Origin: Panorpa germanica
Lineage: Eukaryota; Arthropoda; Insecta; Mecoptera; Panorpidae
NCBI GenBank assembly: GCA_963678705.1
Contig: OY783205.1
Location: 4,712,001 to 4,776,000 of the forward strand
Direction: 5' to 3'
DNA: 64,000 bases
Part shown: positions 10,301-22,190 of the stretch, piece after piece
Numbering within the stretch: the stretch's first letter is position 1
Layout of the letters: every line of letters starts with the position of its first letter
The notes under the pieces: generated by a model
The model's database searches: none
What the model was told of the DNA's origin: nothing
Seen by the model: only the letters and a program-made list of their open reading frames with translations
Program-made: the position numbers and the translations under genes

Positions 10301-13300
10301 ATTGGAGAAGCAACATGTCTTGAGGATTCAAATAGCCTATCTCCATGCCCAGGACGAGATACAGGATTAAAATTTTTTTTATAAGGTGAGCGATATAAAC
10401 GTGCGTCAGTTATTAAATTATGCTGCCGCATAGAATCAAGAAGCTCTTCAGTCATCGATTTAGCTGCAGTTGCAGAACGTATGGCATTAATTTTCTTAGC
10501 GGACAGGTCTGCCATTGGAGTAGCAATAAGTCTTAAAGATTAAAATAGCCTATCTCTATACCCAGGACGAGATAAAGGACCAAAATTTCTCTTATAAGTT
10601 TAGCGATCTAAACGTGCGTCACGTATTAAATTATGCTGCCGCATAGAATTAAGAAGGTTTTCAGTCATCGATTTAGCTGCAGGTGCAGAACGTATGGCTT
10701 TAATCTTCTGAAAGGACAGGTACGCCATTGGAGGAGCAACATGTCTTAAGAATTCAAATAGCCTATCTCCGTGCCCAGGACGAGATACAGGATTAAAATT
10801 TCTCTTATAAGGTGAGCGATATAAACGTGCGTCAGTTATTAAATTATGCTGCCGCATAGAATCAAGAAGCTCTTCAGTCATCGATTTAGCTGCAGGTCTG
10901 CCATTGGAGAAGCAATAAGTCTTGAGGATTCAAATAGCCTATCTCCATGCCCAGGACGAGATACAGGACCAAAATTTCTCTTATAAGTTGAGCGATCTAA
11001 ACGTGCGTCACGTATTAAATTATGCTGCCGCATAGAATCAAAAAGGTTTTCAGTCATCGATTTAGCTGCAGGTGCAGAACGTATGGCTTTAATCTTCTGA
11101 AAGGACAGGTCCGCCATTGGAGAAGCAACATGTCTTGAGGATACAAATAGCCTATCTCCATGCCCAGGACGAGATACAGGATTAAAATTTCTCTTATAAG
11201 GTGAGCGATATAAACGTGCGTCAGTTATTAAATTATGCTGCCGCATAGAATCAAGAAGCTCTTCAGTCATCGATTTAGCTGCAGGTGCAGAACGTATGGC
11301 ATTAATTTTCTTAGCGGACAGGTCTGCCATTGGAGAAGCAATAAGTCTTGAGGATTCAAATAGCCTATCTCTAGGCCCAGGACGAGATACAGGACCAAAC
11401 TTTCTCTTATAAGTTAAGCGATCTAAACGTGCGTCACGTATTAAATTATGCTGCCGCATAGAATAAAGAAGGTTTTCAGTCATCGATTTAGCTGCAGGTG
11501 CAGAACGTATGGCTTTAATCTTCTGAAAGGACAGGTACGCCATTGGAGGAGCAACATGTCTTGAGGATTCAAATAGCCTATCTCCATGCCCAGGACGAGA
11601 TACAGGATTAAAATTTCTCTTATAAGGTGAGCGATATAAACGTGCGTCAGTTATTAAATTATGCTGCCGCATAGAATCAGGAAGCTCTTCAGTCATTGAT
11701 TTAGCTGCATGTGCAGAACGTATGGCAATAATTTTCTTAGCGGACAGGTCTGCCATTGGAAAAGCAATAAGTCTTGAGGATTAAAATAGCCTATCTCCAT
11801 GCCCAGGACGAGATACAGGACCAAAATTTCTCTTATAAGTTGAGCGATCTAAACGTGCGTCACGTATTAAATTATGGTGCCGCATAGAATCAAGAAGGTT
11901 TTCAGTCATCGATTTAGCTGCAGGTGCAGAACGTATGGCTTTAATCTTCTGAAAGGACAGGTCCGCTATTGAAAAAGCAACATGTCTTGAGGATTCAAAT
12001 AGCCAATCTCCATGCCCAGGACGAGATACAGGATTAAAATTTCTCTTATAAGGTGAGCGATATAAACGTGCGTCAGTTATTAAATAATGCTGCTGCATAG
12101 AATCAAGAAGCTCTTTAGTCATCGATTTAGCTGCAGGTGCAGAACGTATGGCATTAATTTTCTTAGCGGACAGGTCTGCCATTGGAGAAGCAATAAGTCT
12201 TGAGGATTTAAATAGCCTATCTCCATGCCCAGGATGAGATACAGGATTAAAATTTCTCTTATAAGTTGAGCGATATAAACGTGCGTCAGTTATTAAATTA
12301 TGCTGCCGCATAGAATCAAGAAGCTCTTCAGTCATCGATTTAGCTGCAGGTGCAGAACGTATGGCATTAATTTTCTTAGCGGACAGGTCTGCCATTGGAG
12401 AAGCAATAATTCTTGAGGATTCAAATAGCCTATCTCCATGCCCAGGACGAGATACAGGACCAAAATTTCTCTTATAAGTTGAGCGATCTAAACGTGCGTC
12501 ACGTATTAAATTATGCTGCCGCATAGAATCAAGAAGGTTTTCAGTCATCGATTTAGCTGCAGGTGCAGAACGTACGGCATTAATCTTCTGAAAGGACAGG
12601 TCCGCCATTGGAGAAGCAACATGTCTTGAGGATTCAAATAGCCTATCTCCATGCCCAGGACGAGATACAGGATTAAAATTTCTCTTATAAGGTGAGCGAT
12701 ATAAACGTGCGTCAGTTATTAAATTATGCTGCCGCATAGAATCAAGAAGCTCTTCAGTCATCGATTTAGCTGCAGGTGCAGAACGTATGGCATTAATTTT
12801 CATAGCGGACAGGTCTGCCATTGGAGAAGCAATAAGTCTTGAGGATTCAAATAGCCTATCTTCATGCCCAGGACGAGATACAGGACCAAAATTTCTCTTA
12901 TAAGTTGAGCGATCTAAACGTGCGTCACGTATTAAATTATGCTGCCGCATAGAATCAAAAAAGTTTTCAGTCATCGATTTAGCTGCAGGTGCAAAACGTA
13001 TGGCTTTATTCTTCTGTAAGGACAGGTCCGCCATTAGAGAAGCAACATGTCTTGAGGATTCAAATAGCCTATCTCCATGCCCAGGACGAGATACAGGATT
13101 AAAATTTCTCTTATAAGGTAAGCGATATAAACGTGCGTCAGTTATTAAATTATGCTGCCGCATAGAATCAAGAAGCTCTATAGTCATCGATTTAGCTGCA
13201 GGTGCAGAACGTATGGCATTAATTTTCTTAGCGGACAGGTCTGCCATTGGAGAAGCAATAAGTCTTGAGGATTCAAATAGTCTATCTCCATGCCCAGGAC

Positions 13301-16300
13301 GAGATACAGGACCAACATTTTTTTTATAAGTTGAGCGATCTAATCGTGCGTCACGTATTAAATTATGCTGCCGCATAGAATCAAGAAGGTTTTCAGTCAT
13401 CGATTTAGCTGCAGGTGCAGAACGTATGGCTTTAATCTTCTGAAAGGACAGGTCCGCCATTGGAGAAGCAACATGTCTTGAAGATTCAAATAGCCTATCT
13501 CCATGCCCAGGACGAGATACAGGATTAAAATTTCTCTTATAAGGTGAGCGATATAAGCGTGCGTCAGTTATTAAATTATGCTGCCGCATAGAATCAAGAA
13601 GCTCTTTAAACATCGATTTAGCTGCAGGTGCAGAACGTACGGCATTCATTTTCTTAGCGGACAGGTCTGCCATTGGAGAAGCAATAAGTCTTGAGGATTC
13701 AAATAGCCTATCTCCATGCCCAGGACGAGATACAGGACCAAAATTTCTCTTATAGGTTGAGCGATCTAAACGTGCGTCACGTATTAAATTATGCTGCCGC
13801 ATAGAATCAAGAAGGTTTTCAGTCATCGATTTAGGTGCAGGTGCAGAACGTATAACTTTAATCTTCTAAAAGGACAGGTCCGCCATTGGAGAAGCAACAT
13901 GTCTTGAGGATTAAAATAGCCTATCTCCATGCCCAGGACGAGATACAGGATTAAAATTTCTCTTATAAGGTGAGCGATATAAACGTGCGTCAGTTATTAA
14001 ATTATGCTGCCGCATAGAATCAAGAAGCTTTTCAGTCATCGATTTAGCTGCAGGTGCAGAACGTATGGCTTTAATCTTCTGAAAGGACAGGTCCACCATT
14101 GAAGAAGCAACATGTCTTGAAGATTTAAATAGCCTTTCTCCATGCCCAGGACGAGATACAGGATTAAAATTTCTCTTATAAGGTGAGCGATATAAACGTG
14201 CGTCAGTTATTAAATTATGCTGCCGCATAGAATCAAGAAGCTCTTCATTCATCGATTTAGCTGCAGGTGCAGAACGTATGGCATTAATTTTCTTAGCGGA
14301 CAGGTCTGCAATTGGAGAAGCAATAAGTCTTGAGGATTCAAATAGCCGATCTCCATGCCCAGGACGAGTTACAGGACCAAAATTTCTCTTATAAGTTGAG
14401 CGATCTAAACGTGCGTCACGTATTAAATTATGCTGCCGCATAGAATCAAGAAGGTTTTCAGTCATCGATTTAGCTGCAGGTGCAGAACGTATGGCTTTAA
14501 TCTTCTGAAAGGACAGGTCCGCCATTGGAGAAGCAACATGTCTTGAGAATTCAATTAGCCTATCTACATGCCCAGGACGAGATACAGGATTAAAATTTCT
14601 CTTATAAGGTAAGCGATATAAACGTGCGTCAGTTATTAAATTATGCTGCCGCATAGAATCAAGAAGCTCTTCAGTCATCGATTTAGCTGCAGGTGCAGAA
14701 CGTATGGCATTAATTTTCTTAGCGGACAGGTCTGCCATTGGAGAAACAATAAGTCTTGAGGATTCAAATAGCCTATCTCCATGCCCAGGACGAAATACAG
14801 GACCAAAATTTCTCTTATAAGTTAAGCGATCTAAACGTGCGTCACGTATTAAATTATGCTGCCGCATAGAATCAAGAAGGTTTTCAGTCATCGATTTAGC
14901 TGCAGGTGCAGAACGTATGGCTTTAATCTTCTGAAAGGACAGGTCCGCCATTGGAGAAGCAACATGTCTTGAGGATTCAAATAGCCTATCTCCTTGCCTA
15001 GGACGAGATACAGGATTAAAATTTCTCTTATAAGGTGAGCGATATAAACGTGCGTCAGTTATTAAATTATGCTGCCGCATAAAATCAAGAAGCTCTTCAG
15101 TTATCCATTTAGCTGCAGGTGCAGAACGTATGGCATTAATTTTCTTAGCGGACAGGTCTGCCATTGGAGAAGCAATAAGACTTGAGGATTCAAATAGCCT
15201 ATCTCCATGCCCAGGACGAGATACAGGACCTAAATTTGTCTTATAAGTTAAGCGATCTAAACGTGCGTCACGTATTAAATTATGCTGCCGCATAGAATCA
15301 AGAAGGTTTTCAGTCATCGATTTAGCTGCAGGTGCAGAACGTATGGCTTTAATCTTCTGAAAGGACAGGTCCGCCATTGGAAAAGCAACATGTCTTGAGG
15401 ATTCAAATAGCCTATCTCCATGCCCAGGACGAGATACAGGATTAAAATTTCTCTTATAAGGTGAGCGATATAAGCGTGCGTCAGTTATTAAATTATGCTG
15501 CCGCATAGAATCAAGAAGCCCTTCAGTCATCGATTTAGCTGCAGGTGCAGAACGTATGGCATTAATTTTCTTGGCGGACAGGTCTGCTATTGGAGAAGCA
15601 ATAAGTCTTGAGGATTCAAATAGCATATCTCCATGCCCAGGACGAGATACAGGACCAAAATTTCTCTTATAAGTTGAGCGATCTAAACGTGCGTCACGTA
15701 TTAAATTATGCTGCCGCATAGAATCAAGAAGGTTTTCAGTCATCGATTTAGCTGCAGGTGCAGAACGTATGGCTTTAATCTTCAGAAATGACAGGTCCGC
15801 CATTGGAGAAGCAACATGTCTTGAGGATTTAAATAGCCTATCTCCATGCCCAGGACGAGATACAGGATTAAATTTTCTCTTATAAGGTGAGCGATATAAA
15901 CGTGCGTTAGTTTTTAAATTATGCTGCCGCATAGAATCAAGAAGCTCTTCAGTCATCGATTTAGCTGCAGGTGCAGAACGTATGGCATTAATTTTCTTAG
16001 CGGACAGGTCTGAAATTGGAGAAGCAATAAGTCTTGAGGATTCAAATAGCCTATCTCCATGCCCAGGACGAGATACAGGACCAAAATTTCTCTTATAAGT
16101 TGAGCGATCTAAATGTGCGTCACGTATTAAATTATGCTGTCGCATAGAATCAAGAAGGTTTTCAGTCATCGATTTAGCTGCAGGTGCAGAACGTATGGCT
16201 TTAATCTTCTGAAAGGACAGGTCCGACATTGGAGAAGCAACACGTCTTGAGGATTCAAATAGCCTATCTTTATGCCCAGGACGAGATACAGGATTAAAAT

Positions 16301-17970
16301 TTCTCTTATAAGGTAAACGATATAAACGTGCGTCAGTTATTAAATTATGCTGCCGCATAGAATCAAGAAGCTCTTCAGTCATCGATTTAGCTGCAGGTGC
16401 AGAACGTATGGCATTAATTTTCTTAGCGGACAGGTCTGCCATTGGAGAAGCAATAAGTCTTGAGGATTCAAATAGCCTATCTCCATGCCCAGGACGAGAT
16501 ACAGGACTAAAATTTCTCTTATAAGTTGAGCGATCTAAACGTGCGTCACGTATTAAATTATGCTGCCGCATAGAATCAAGAAGGTTTTCAGTCATCGATT
16601 TAGCTGCAGGTGCAGAACGTATGGCTTTAATCTTCAGAAAGGACAGGTCCGCCATTGGAGAAGCAACATGTCTTGAGGATTCAAATAGCCTATCTCCATG
16701 CCCAGGACGAGATACAATTAAAATTTCTCTTATAAGGTGAGCGATATAAACGTGCGTTAGTTTTTAAATTATGCTGCCGCATAGAATCAAGAAGCTCTTC
16801 AGTCATCGATTTAGCTGCAGGTGCAGAACGTATGGCATTAATTTTCTTAGCGGACAGGTCTGAAATTGGAGAAGCAATAAGTCTTGAGGATTCAAATAGC
16901 CTATCTCCATGCCCAGGACGAGATACAGGACCAAAATTTCTCTTATAAGTTGAGCGATCTAAATGTGCGTCACGTATTAAATTATGCTGTCGCATAGAAT
17001 CAAGAAGGTTTTCAGTCATCGATTTAGCTGCAGGTGCAGAACGTATGGCTTTAATCTTCTGAAAGGACAGGTCCGCCATTGGAGAAGCAACACGTCTTGA
17101 GGATTCAAATAGCCTATCTTTATGCCCAGGACGAGATACAGGATTAAAATTTCTCTTATAAGGTGAGCGATATAAACGTGCGTCAGTTAATAAATTATGC
17201 TGCCGCATAGAATCAAGAAGCTCTTCAGTCATCGATTTAGCTGCAGGTGCAGAACGTATGGCATTAATTTTCTTAGCGGACAGGTCTGCCATTGGAGAAG
17301 CAATAAGTCTTGAGGATTCAAGTAGCCTATCTCCATGCCCAGGACGAGATACAGGACTAAAATTTCTCTTATAAGTTGAGCGATCTAAACGTGCGTCACG
17401 TATTAAATTATGCTGCCGCATAGAATCAAGAAGGTTTTCAGTCATCGATTTAGCTGCAGGTGCAAAACGTATGGCTTTAATCTTCTGAAAGGACAGGTCT
17501 GCCATTGGAGAAGCAACATGTCTTGAGGATTCAAATAGCCTATCTCCATGCCCAGGACGAGATACAGGATTAAAATTTCTCTTATAAGGTGAGCGATATA
17601 AACGTGCGTCAGTTATTAAATTATGCTGCCGCATAGAATCAAGAAGCTCTTCAGTCATCGATTTAGCTGCAGGTGCAGAACGTTTGGCTTTAATTTTCTG
17701 AAAGGACAGGTCCACCATTGGAGAAGCAACATGTCTGGAGGATTCAAATAGCCTATCTCCATGCCCAGGATGAGATACAGGACCAAAATTTATTTTATAA
17801 GTTGAGCGATCTAAACGTGCGTCACTTATTAAATTTTGCTGCCGCATAAAATCAAGAAGGTTTTCAGTCATCGATTTAGCTGCAGGTGCACAACGTATGG
17901 ATTTAATTTTCTGAGCGGACAGGTCTGCCATTGGAGAAGCAACATGTCTTGAGGATGGTTCGCGCTCATC
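4375..17970 (-). repeat. Tandem array: 213-bp monomers, 426-bp A/B dimers, about 64 monomers
   Basis: The spacing of identical words gives the period. For example, TTAGCGGACAGGTCTGCCAT occurs at 6251 and 6677, 426 bp apart, and the B-type equivalent lies midway. Comparing majority A and B monomers by eye I count 16 differences in 213 positions, 14 changing an amino acid and 2 silent. Copies within a type are usually above 95% identical, while the first and last units are the most diverged. This is the pattern expected of homogenisation by unequal exchange. Hybrid units at about 12240-12300, 13960-14110 and 17600-17710 mark exchange points between A and B. Confidence 0.97.
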
Positions 17971-18008
17971 GCCAAGAACACGCCGATTCAATGATTGTTG
18001 AATCGAAA

Positions 18009-18030
18009 CCTAAGACAAATATAAAAAGGT
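18009..18030 (-). promoter_or_regulatory. Likely 3' splice acceptor before the repeat exon
   Basis: Minus strand, just upstream of the frame: CTTTTTATATTTGTCTTAG followed by GTTTCG at 18009. A pyrimidine-rich tract ends in TTAG, and the first in-frame stop upstream of the array is the TAG of this acceptor. The exon then reads VSIQQSLNRRVLGDEREPSS before the first partial unit. This suggests at least one upstream exon, which I could not find. Confidence 0.5.
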
Positions 18031-18349
18031 ATTTGTAATTAATTTTTTAATTAAAATAGTCGTTTTAATTGAACGGAAAAAAATAAGAGGGATATTAACA
18101 GGTTGCATTAAAATGTTTTTGTGAATGTTTGTATAAAAGTATAAAAGTTTGTATAAGTTGTATAAGTAAATAACAAATCAACAACAAGTTCAAAAATAAC
18201 AAATAGTTTTAATTGTTGGCAATAAATTTTTGAAAGACTTGACGAAAAAAAAATCTTCCTTTTATTCGAAAAATAATTAGGGGCCTCCGCTCTTTAGTTG
18301 CCCCAGGGCCTACAGACCTCCAAATCCGGCACTGTTATAACCTGTTGAT
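18012..18349. other. Gene-free; intron or flank of the repeat gene
   Basis: AT-rich sequence with no supported gene. A GC-richer island at about 18275-18335 (GGGGCCTCCGCTC, GCCCCAGGGCCTACAGACC) stands out and looks like a transposon end fragment, but I cannot place it. Confidence 0.4.
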
Positions 18350-19330
18350 AATTTATTTAAAATTTCTCTGCAATACTCATAATATAATAATAAATTTTAA
18401 ATGTATTGTATAATATGTTCCATTTTTTGCTTTGTTGCCGGTACAAGGCCTGCTTGAAATTTTCAACAGAGATCCATGTTATTTTATTGTTCACTGTGGT
18501 GAATTGAATTTCTTGTTTATCAAAATAGAGACCAAAAATTTGCAATAAATCAAATACAAACGTAACAAGAGATTTATTTTTTATTAGTAGAAATTATTCT
18601 ACAGAGCGGCTAAAATAAAAACAGAAAATGTAGAAACCCACTATACATTGAAATCTGAAAAAAAAAAATAACTCTAGTAATTGAAATTTGGTTTTGTTTT
18701 GTGTTTTTTAATTATGCCTTTTGTATTTATAACTATACATTGATAGACAAATATATCGTGCTCGTTATCTACCGAATACCCCTACACAGTTCATAGAATA
18801 TAATTTTTTTTACCTGCTTCATAGTATTACTAGCTATTACCCGTCGCTAAGAGACGTGTAAGTAAGTAAATTTTTCCAAATTTTAATTTCATTTATAAAT
18901 TGAAATATTCAACTCGAATATAATTAAAAACGTATACAACTTAACGATTGCTGTTCAGTTAATTTAAACATTTTTCTAAATTTATGCGTAATTTTACCAA
19001 CTTTTTCAAAAATCTAGAAATTTTTTATTCGATTTGTAAATTAGATACCAAAGTTAACCTATGTAAAAAATTTCAATTTTGTAACACATTTTTTACCCTC
19101 GGCAAAATCTGCCCCAAATTTTTTTTTTTAATTTTGATTTCTTTTTAATGAATTATATATTAAATTATTTTATCATCCACAACTTGAACATTCTCCAAAG
19201 TGCCTTCCGGTTTCTCCAATTTTCTTAACGCCCCTTTTATCAATTTTTGTATTTCTAAAGTTCGAAATATTTTAGCATTGAATACTTTACCCTCAACAAA
19301 AAAAATTCTTCCAAATAAAATGTTCCAAAT
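18350..19330. repeat. Dispersed repeat family, copy 1
   Basis: Blocks of this segment recur in the same order in 20280-20529 plus 21340-21720, and partly at 21815-22190. Shared landmarks are TTATTTTATTGTTCACTGTGG/TTTACTCTGG, GAAAATGTAGA, CGTTATCTACCGAA, CCCGTCGCTAAGAGACG/CCCCGTCACAAGCGACG, and AAATTGAAATATT. There is no coding capacity. A minus-strand open frame at 19160-19345 lies inside the repeat and is not supported as a gene. Confidence 0.6.
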
Positions 19331-20279
19331 AAAAAACAGTTCCAAATAAAATGTTTTTCAATAATTGTAATGTTAATAATAATAATAATGTTAGTAATAA
19401 TAATTGTATTGTTAACTAACTTGTATAAACTATAAATTCATATTTTTTAAATTCCCACGCGGTCAATAATAAAGTGAACCAATAAACATTACTTTATTAA
19501 TTGCATTATGTTTTTATTTAAATTTTAATACTAGTATGTACGAGCATTGTTTTCATTCGATGACCGTTACTAATATAAATTTATTGAATTTAAGAATAAG
19601 GCAATAACCAAATTGATTTAAAAAAAATACATTCTGTCCAGATATATTGCAACCATGTGTCAAATGTGGAAGTTTTAATTTAAGAAATATTAAAATAAAT
19701 TACATTGTTATTGTATTGAACGACTTACTGCGTGTTTCCGGATTGGTTGCACTTTTAAATTTTGAAAAATTCTGTACATTTTGTTGTTTTTTTCTTTAAT
19801 ACGGGAGCACAAAACAGTAGAGTAAACTCTTGTCTAGCGAGTAGGATTGTTGTTGTCTGCTTGACCTTCAAAACTATGCTGATAGGCGACTGGACTGGAC
19901 AATGGTTGCAGAGTTATTGCTCAGGTATAGCATCGGGTATTGCCGTTAGAATATTTACGATAGATTTGTTTTGGAATTTATTATTTTTACCTCTAAAAGT
20001 ACCAAACTTTAATATACTTTTTGATGTTGGCTGTTATTTTAAATTTAGGAACAGAATACTTTTGTCTGATCTTTGTACGTATATAGTCAAAGAGATGCTT
20101 TCCATGCATGTGCCCAAAAATATAATTTTGTTTAATATTATATTCAATTATTACAAAATCCAAAATTTGAATTCGCAAAAGTTTCCTACCGGGCCCCATA
20201 ATTTTATTAGCTGTTATAAAATTTTGAATTTCTAAATTTTGAAATGAATTCGTATTCAAGAACATAATACACATGAAAA
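19331..20279. other. Gene-free AT-rich DNA
   Basis: An open frame at 19762-20235 on the plus strand lacks a good start and has no recognisable domain. It runs into repeat-like sequence (CCGGGCCCCATAATTTTATT near 20190) that echoes 22117-22150. I call no gene here. Confidence 0.4.
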
Positions 20280-21720
20280 ATATGTTATTTGTTATTTTAT
20301 TGTTTACTCTGGTGAATGTAATGATTCATTTATCGAAATAATGAAAAGAAAATTAAATAATTTTTTTAAAAATTGCCTGTTTGACGAAGTCATTCTACAT
20401 AGAGGTAAAAATAAAAATGGAAAATGTAGAGATCCTCCATATATTATAGATGGTCAAAATAAAATAAATAAATCGAGGAATTAAAGTTTGTTTGTGTTTT
20501 TTAATTGTGAATTTTTTTATTCATAACATTGTTGTAAGTAGATTAGAGGGCGGACGTTACACCTGACATCAATGTTGTAAAAAGAGGTCGGATGCTCGTT
20601 CTATGTGGAGATTACTCAGCTTGCTAATACATCACGCTGTGTTGCTAGCTTCTGGAAGTAGATTCTTCTGTTGACGATCATACACCTTCTTGAATCACCC
20701 ACATAGATAAGAATTAACTCTTTTAGTAGATTTAATATAATTAATGTTCGAAGAGTATTGTTGAACTTGGAGAATACTTGAGCGGTCTAAAGTAAAACCT
20801 TGTTACAACGTACCTCGTTGGAACAATTAGTATCTTTTTAAAAAATACTATTAATTCAAACACTTTTATTAAAATAAATCATTTATTAGTTGTATTTTAA
20901 TCTCTGAATACTTAATTACAATAGTATTTTATTAAATTAATAAAGATGCCAGATATAAAACAAAATGTAAATTTCTAGTGTTATAAATTGATTAATAGCA
21001 AAATGTGCTTACAGTAAAATACTCGATGTTACAATTAGAGTTATTGTACGATCGAAATCAGAACCAAGACTGTTGTACTGTGACTCCAGGAGCACTCTTA
21101 CAGTGACTGGCGTTCTAACTCCAGTACAAATCGGTATATTAATTTAGTGTTACCAAAGAATAAAAACAATACTAAAATATCTCAATAACCAGCGCCAATG
21201 TTACAAGCGCTAAATTTAAACAATCATTTGTTACAATCTTAATACTAATACTAAAGATAACATAATATAATTATTATATAAGAATTAACATTTATATTAA
21301 AAATAAAAGGTAAGTACGACATTCTGCGTACTTACAACAACATTGTATTTTGTATTAAAGAACAAATAAACAGCATTCGTTATCTACCGAAGACCTTTAG
21401 ACTGTAGGTTCATAGTATCCAAAAGTTTTTACCTGATACAGTTTTATAGAACCTACAAAAGTGACAAACACATAAACAAATAAGAATATAAAAATAATAG
21501 AGTTTACCCCCGTCACAAGCGACGTCTCTTTTGTTCAATTTCTTTTCCATTTTTAAATTGAAATATTTAATTCGTTCTATATTGTTTTACATATAACAAC
21601 AAATAATTTTTCTTATAAACTGACAAAAGAAATATTTTTTTCAACAAAATATAATTTTTTTTAATATTCAAAACTTATTCAATATTTGACCAACTTTTAT
21701 CTAAATTTGGAAAAAAAATT
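20280..21720. repeat. Dispersed repeat family, copy 2, split by a solo LTR
   Basis: 20280-20529 matches the first part of copy 1, and homology resumes at about 21340 (TTGTATTAAAGAACAAATAAAC, then CGTTATCTACCGAAGACC). Removing 20530-21339 restores collinearity with 18700-18790. The tail at 21507-21640 (CCCCCGTCACAAGCGACG onward) matches copies 1 and 3. Confidence 0.6.
20530..21339. mobile_element. Candidate solo LTR, about 0.8 kb, nested in a repeat
   Basis: It begins TGTTGTAAGTAG and ends GTACTTACAACA, giving an 11-bp terminal inverted repeat with TG...CA ends as in many LTRs. It is flanked by ACAT/AACAT on both sides (20525-20529 and 21339-21343), so a 4- to 5-bp target duplication is present, with one base ambiguous. 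No internal coding. The ends recall Ty1/copia LTRs, but a MITE is possible. Confidence 0.55.
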
Positions 21721-21814
21721 CTCGATACGCGTTCTTATGAGTTTGACAACTACGAATATTATAATAAGTAGAAAAACATACAACTGGAACATTATAATAG
21801 CACTAGATATATAG

Positions 21815-22190
21815 AATACCCCCGTCGCAAGTGACGCTGTCTTTTGTGTGTGAATTGAATTTCATGTCAAATTTTAATTCCAATTTAAAATTGAAATATT
21901 TAACTCGTTCTATATTAATTTTACAAATAACAACAATTAATTTTTTATATAAACTGACTAAAAAAATATTAATTCGTAATTATAATTTATTTGTTATTTG
22001 ACCACAATTTTTACTACCAGCAAAAAACGACCATCCTTGCCCGCAAATTAAATTTTGAATTTTCTTGTATTAATATAATACTTAATTATTAAAATATGAA
22101 CTTTCACCAAAGTTCCATACCGGGCCCCCTAATTGTTTCAACGCCCCCTTTTTCTAATTTCTAATTTTTGAAAAATGTCAATTTGCTACT
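21815..22190. repeat. Dispersed repeat family, copy 3
   Basis: Starts ACCCCCGTCGCAAGTGACGC and continues through AAATTGAAATATTTAACTCG and ATAAACTGACTAAAAAA in parallel with 21507-21640. Its end (CCGGGCCCCCTAATTGTTTC, CGCCCCCTTTTTC) parallels 19190-19240. Confidence 0.6.

Larger units (their letters stand above)
4195..18009 (-). pseudogene. Giant tandem-repeat gene or relic, about 64 copies of a 71-residue unit
   Basis: Not a family I recognise. On the minus strand one frame runs from a likely splice acceptor at 18009 through about 64 copies of a 71-codon unit into a unique acidic C-terminus and stop at 4195. Each unit holds RSAPAAKSMTE, LLDSMRQHNLI, DARL, YKRNF, PVSRPGHGDRLFESSR and ASPMADLS. 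Units are nearly free of Cys and Trp and rich in Arg/Lys. Type A has LSAKKIN, EELL, LITDARLYRSP, NFNPV; type B has LSFQKIK, ENLL, LIRDARLDRST, NFGPV. The frame is broken by stops near 13911, 13866, 11781, 10600, 10542, 10283, 9335, 6994, 6289 and 5065, by 5-bp deletions at 7600, 8447 and 9720, a 37-bp deletion near 10897, and a 2-bp deletion near 16716. Because 213 is divisible by 3, openness is not independent evidence of coding. A full protein cannot be made from this copy; exon skipping or a decayed gene are both possible. Confidence 0.4.

Noticed and set aside
4375..17970. CRISPR-like array
   Set aside because: The repeats are directly adjacent 213-bp units without spacers, in a eukaryotic genome.
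4375..17970. Separate small protein genes within the array
   Set aside because: The apparent starts fall at fixed places in each monomer and arise only from stops and frameshifts breaking one frame; there are no individual promoters or splice signals.
4375..17970. Neuropeptide-type precursor processed at KR/KK sites
   Set aside because: Every unit has YKRNF and AKK, but there is no signal peptide, no amidation Gly-Lys-Arg pattern, and the frame is broken many times.
19762..20235. 157-codon plus-strand gene
   Set aside because: No good start, no domain, AT-biased chance codons, and it overlaps repeat-like sequence.
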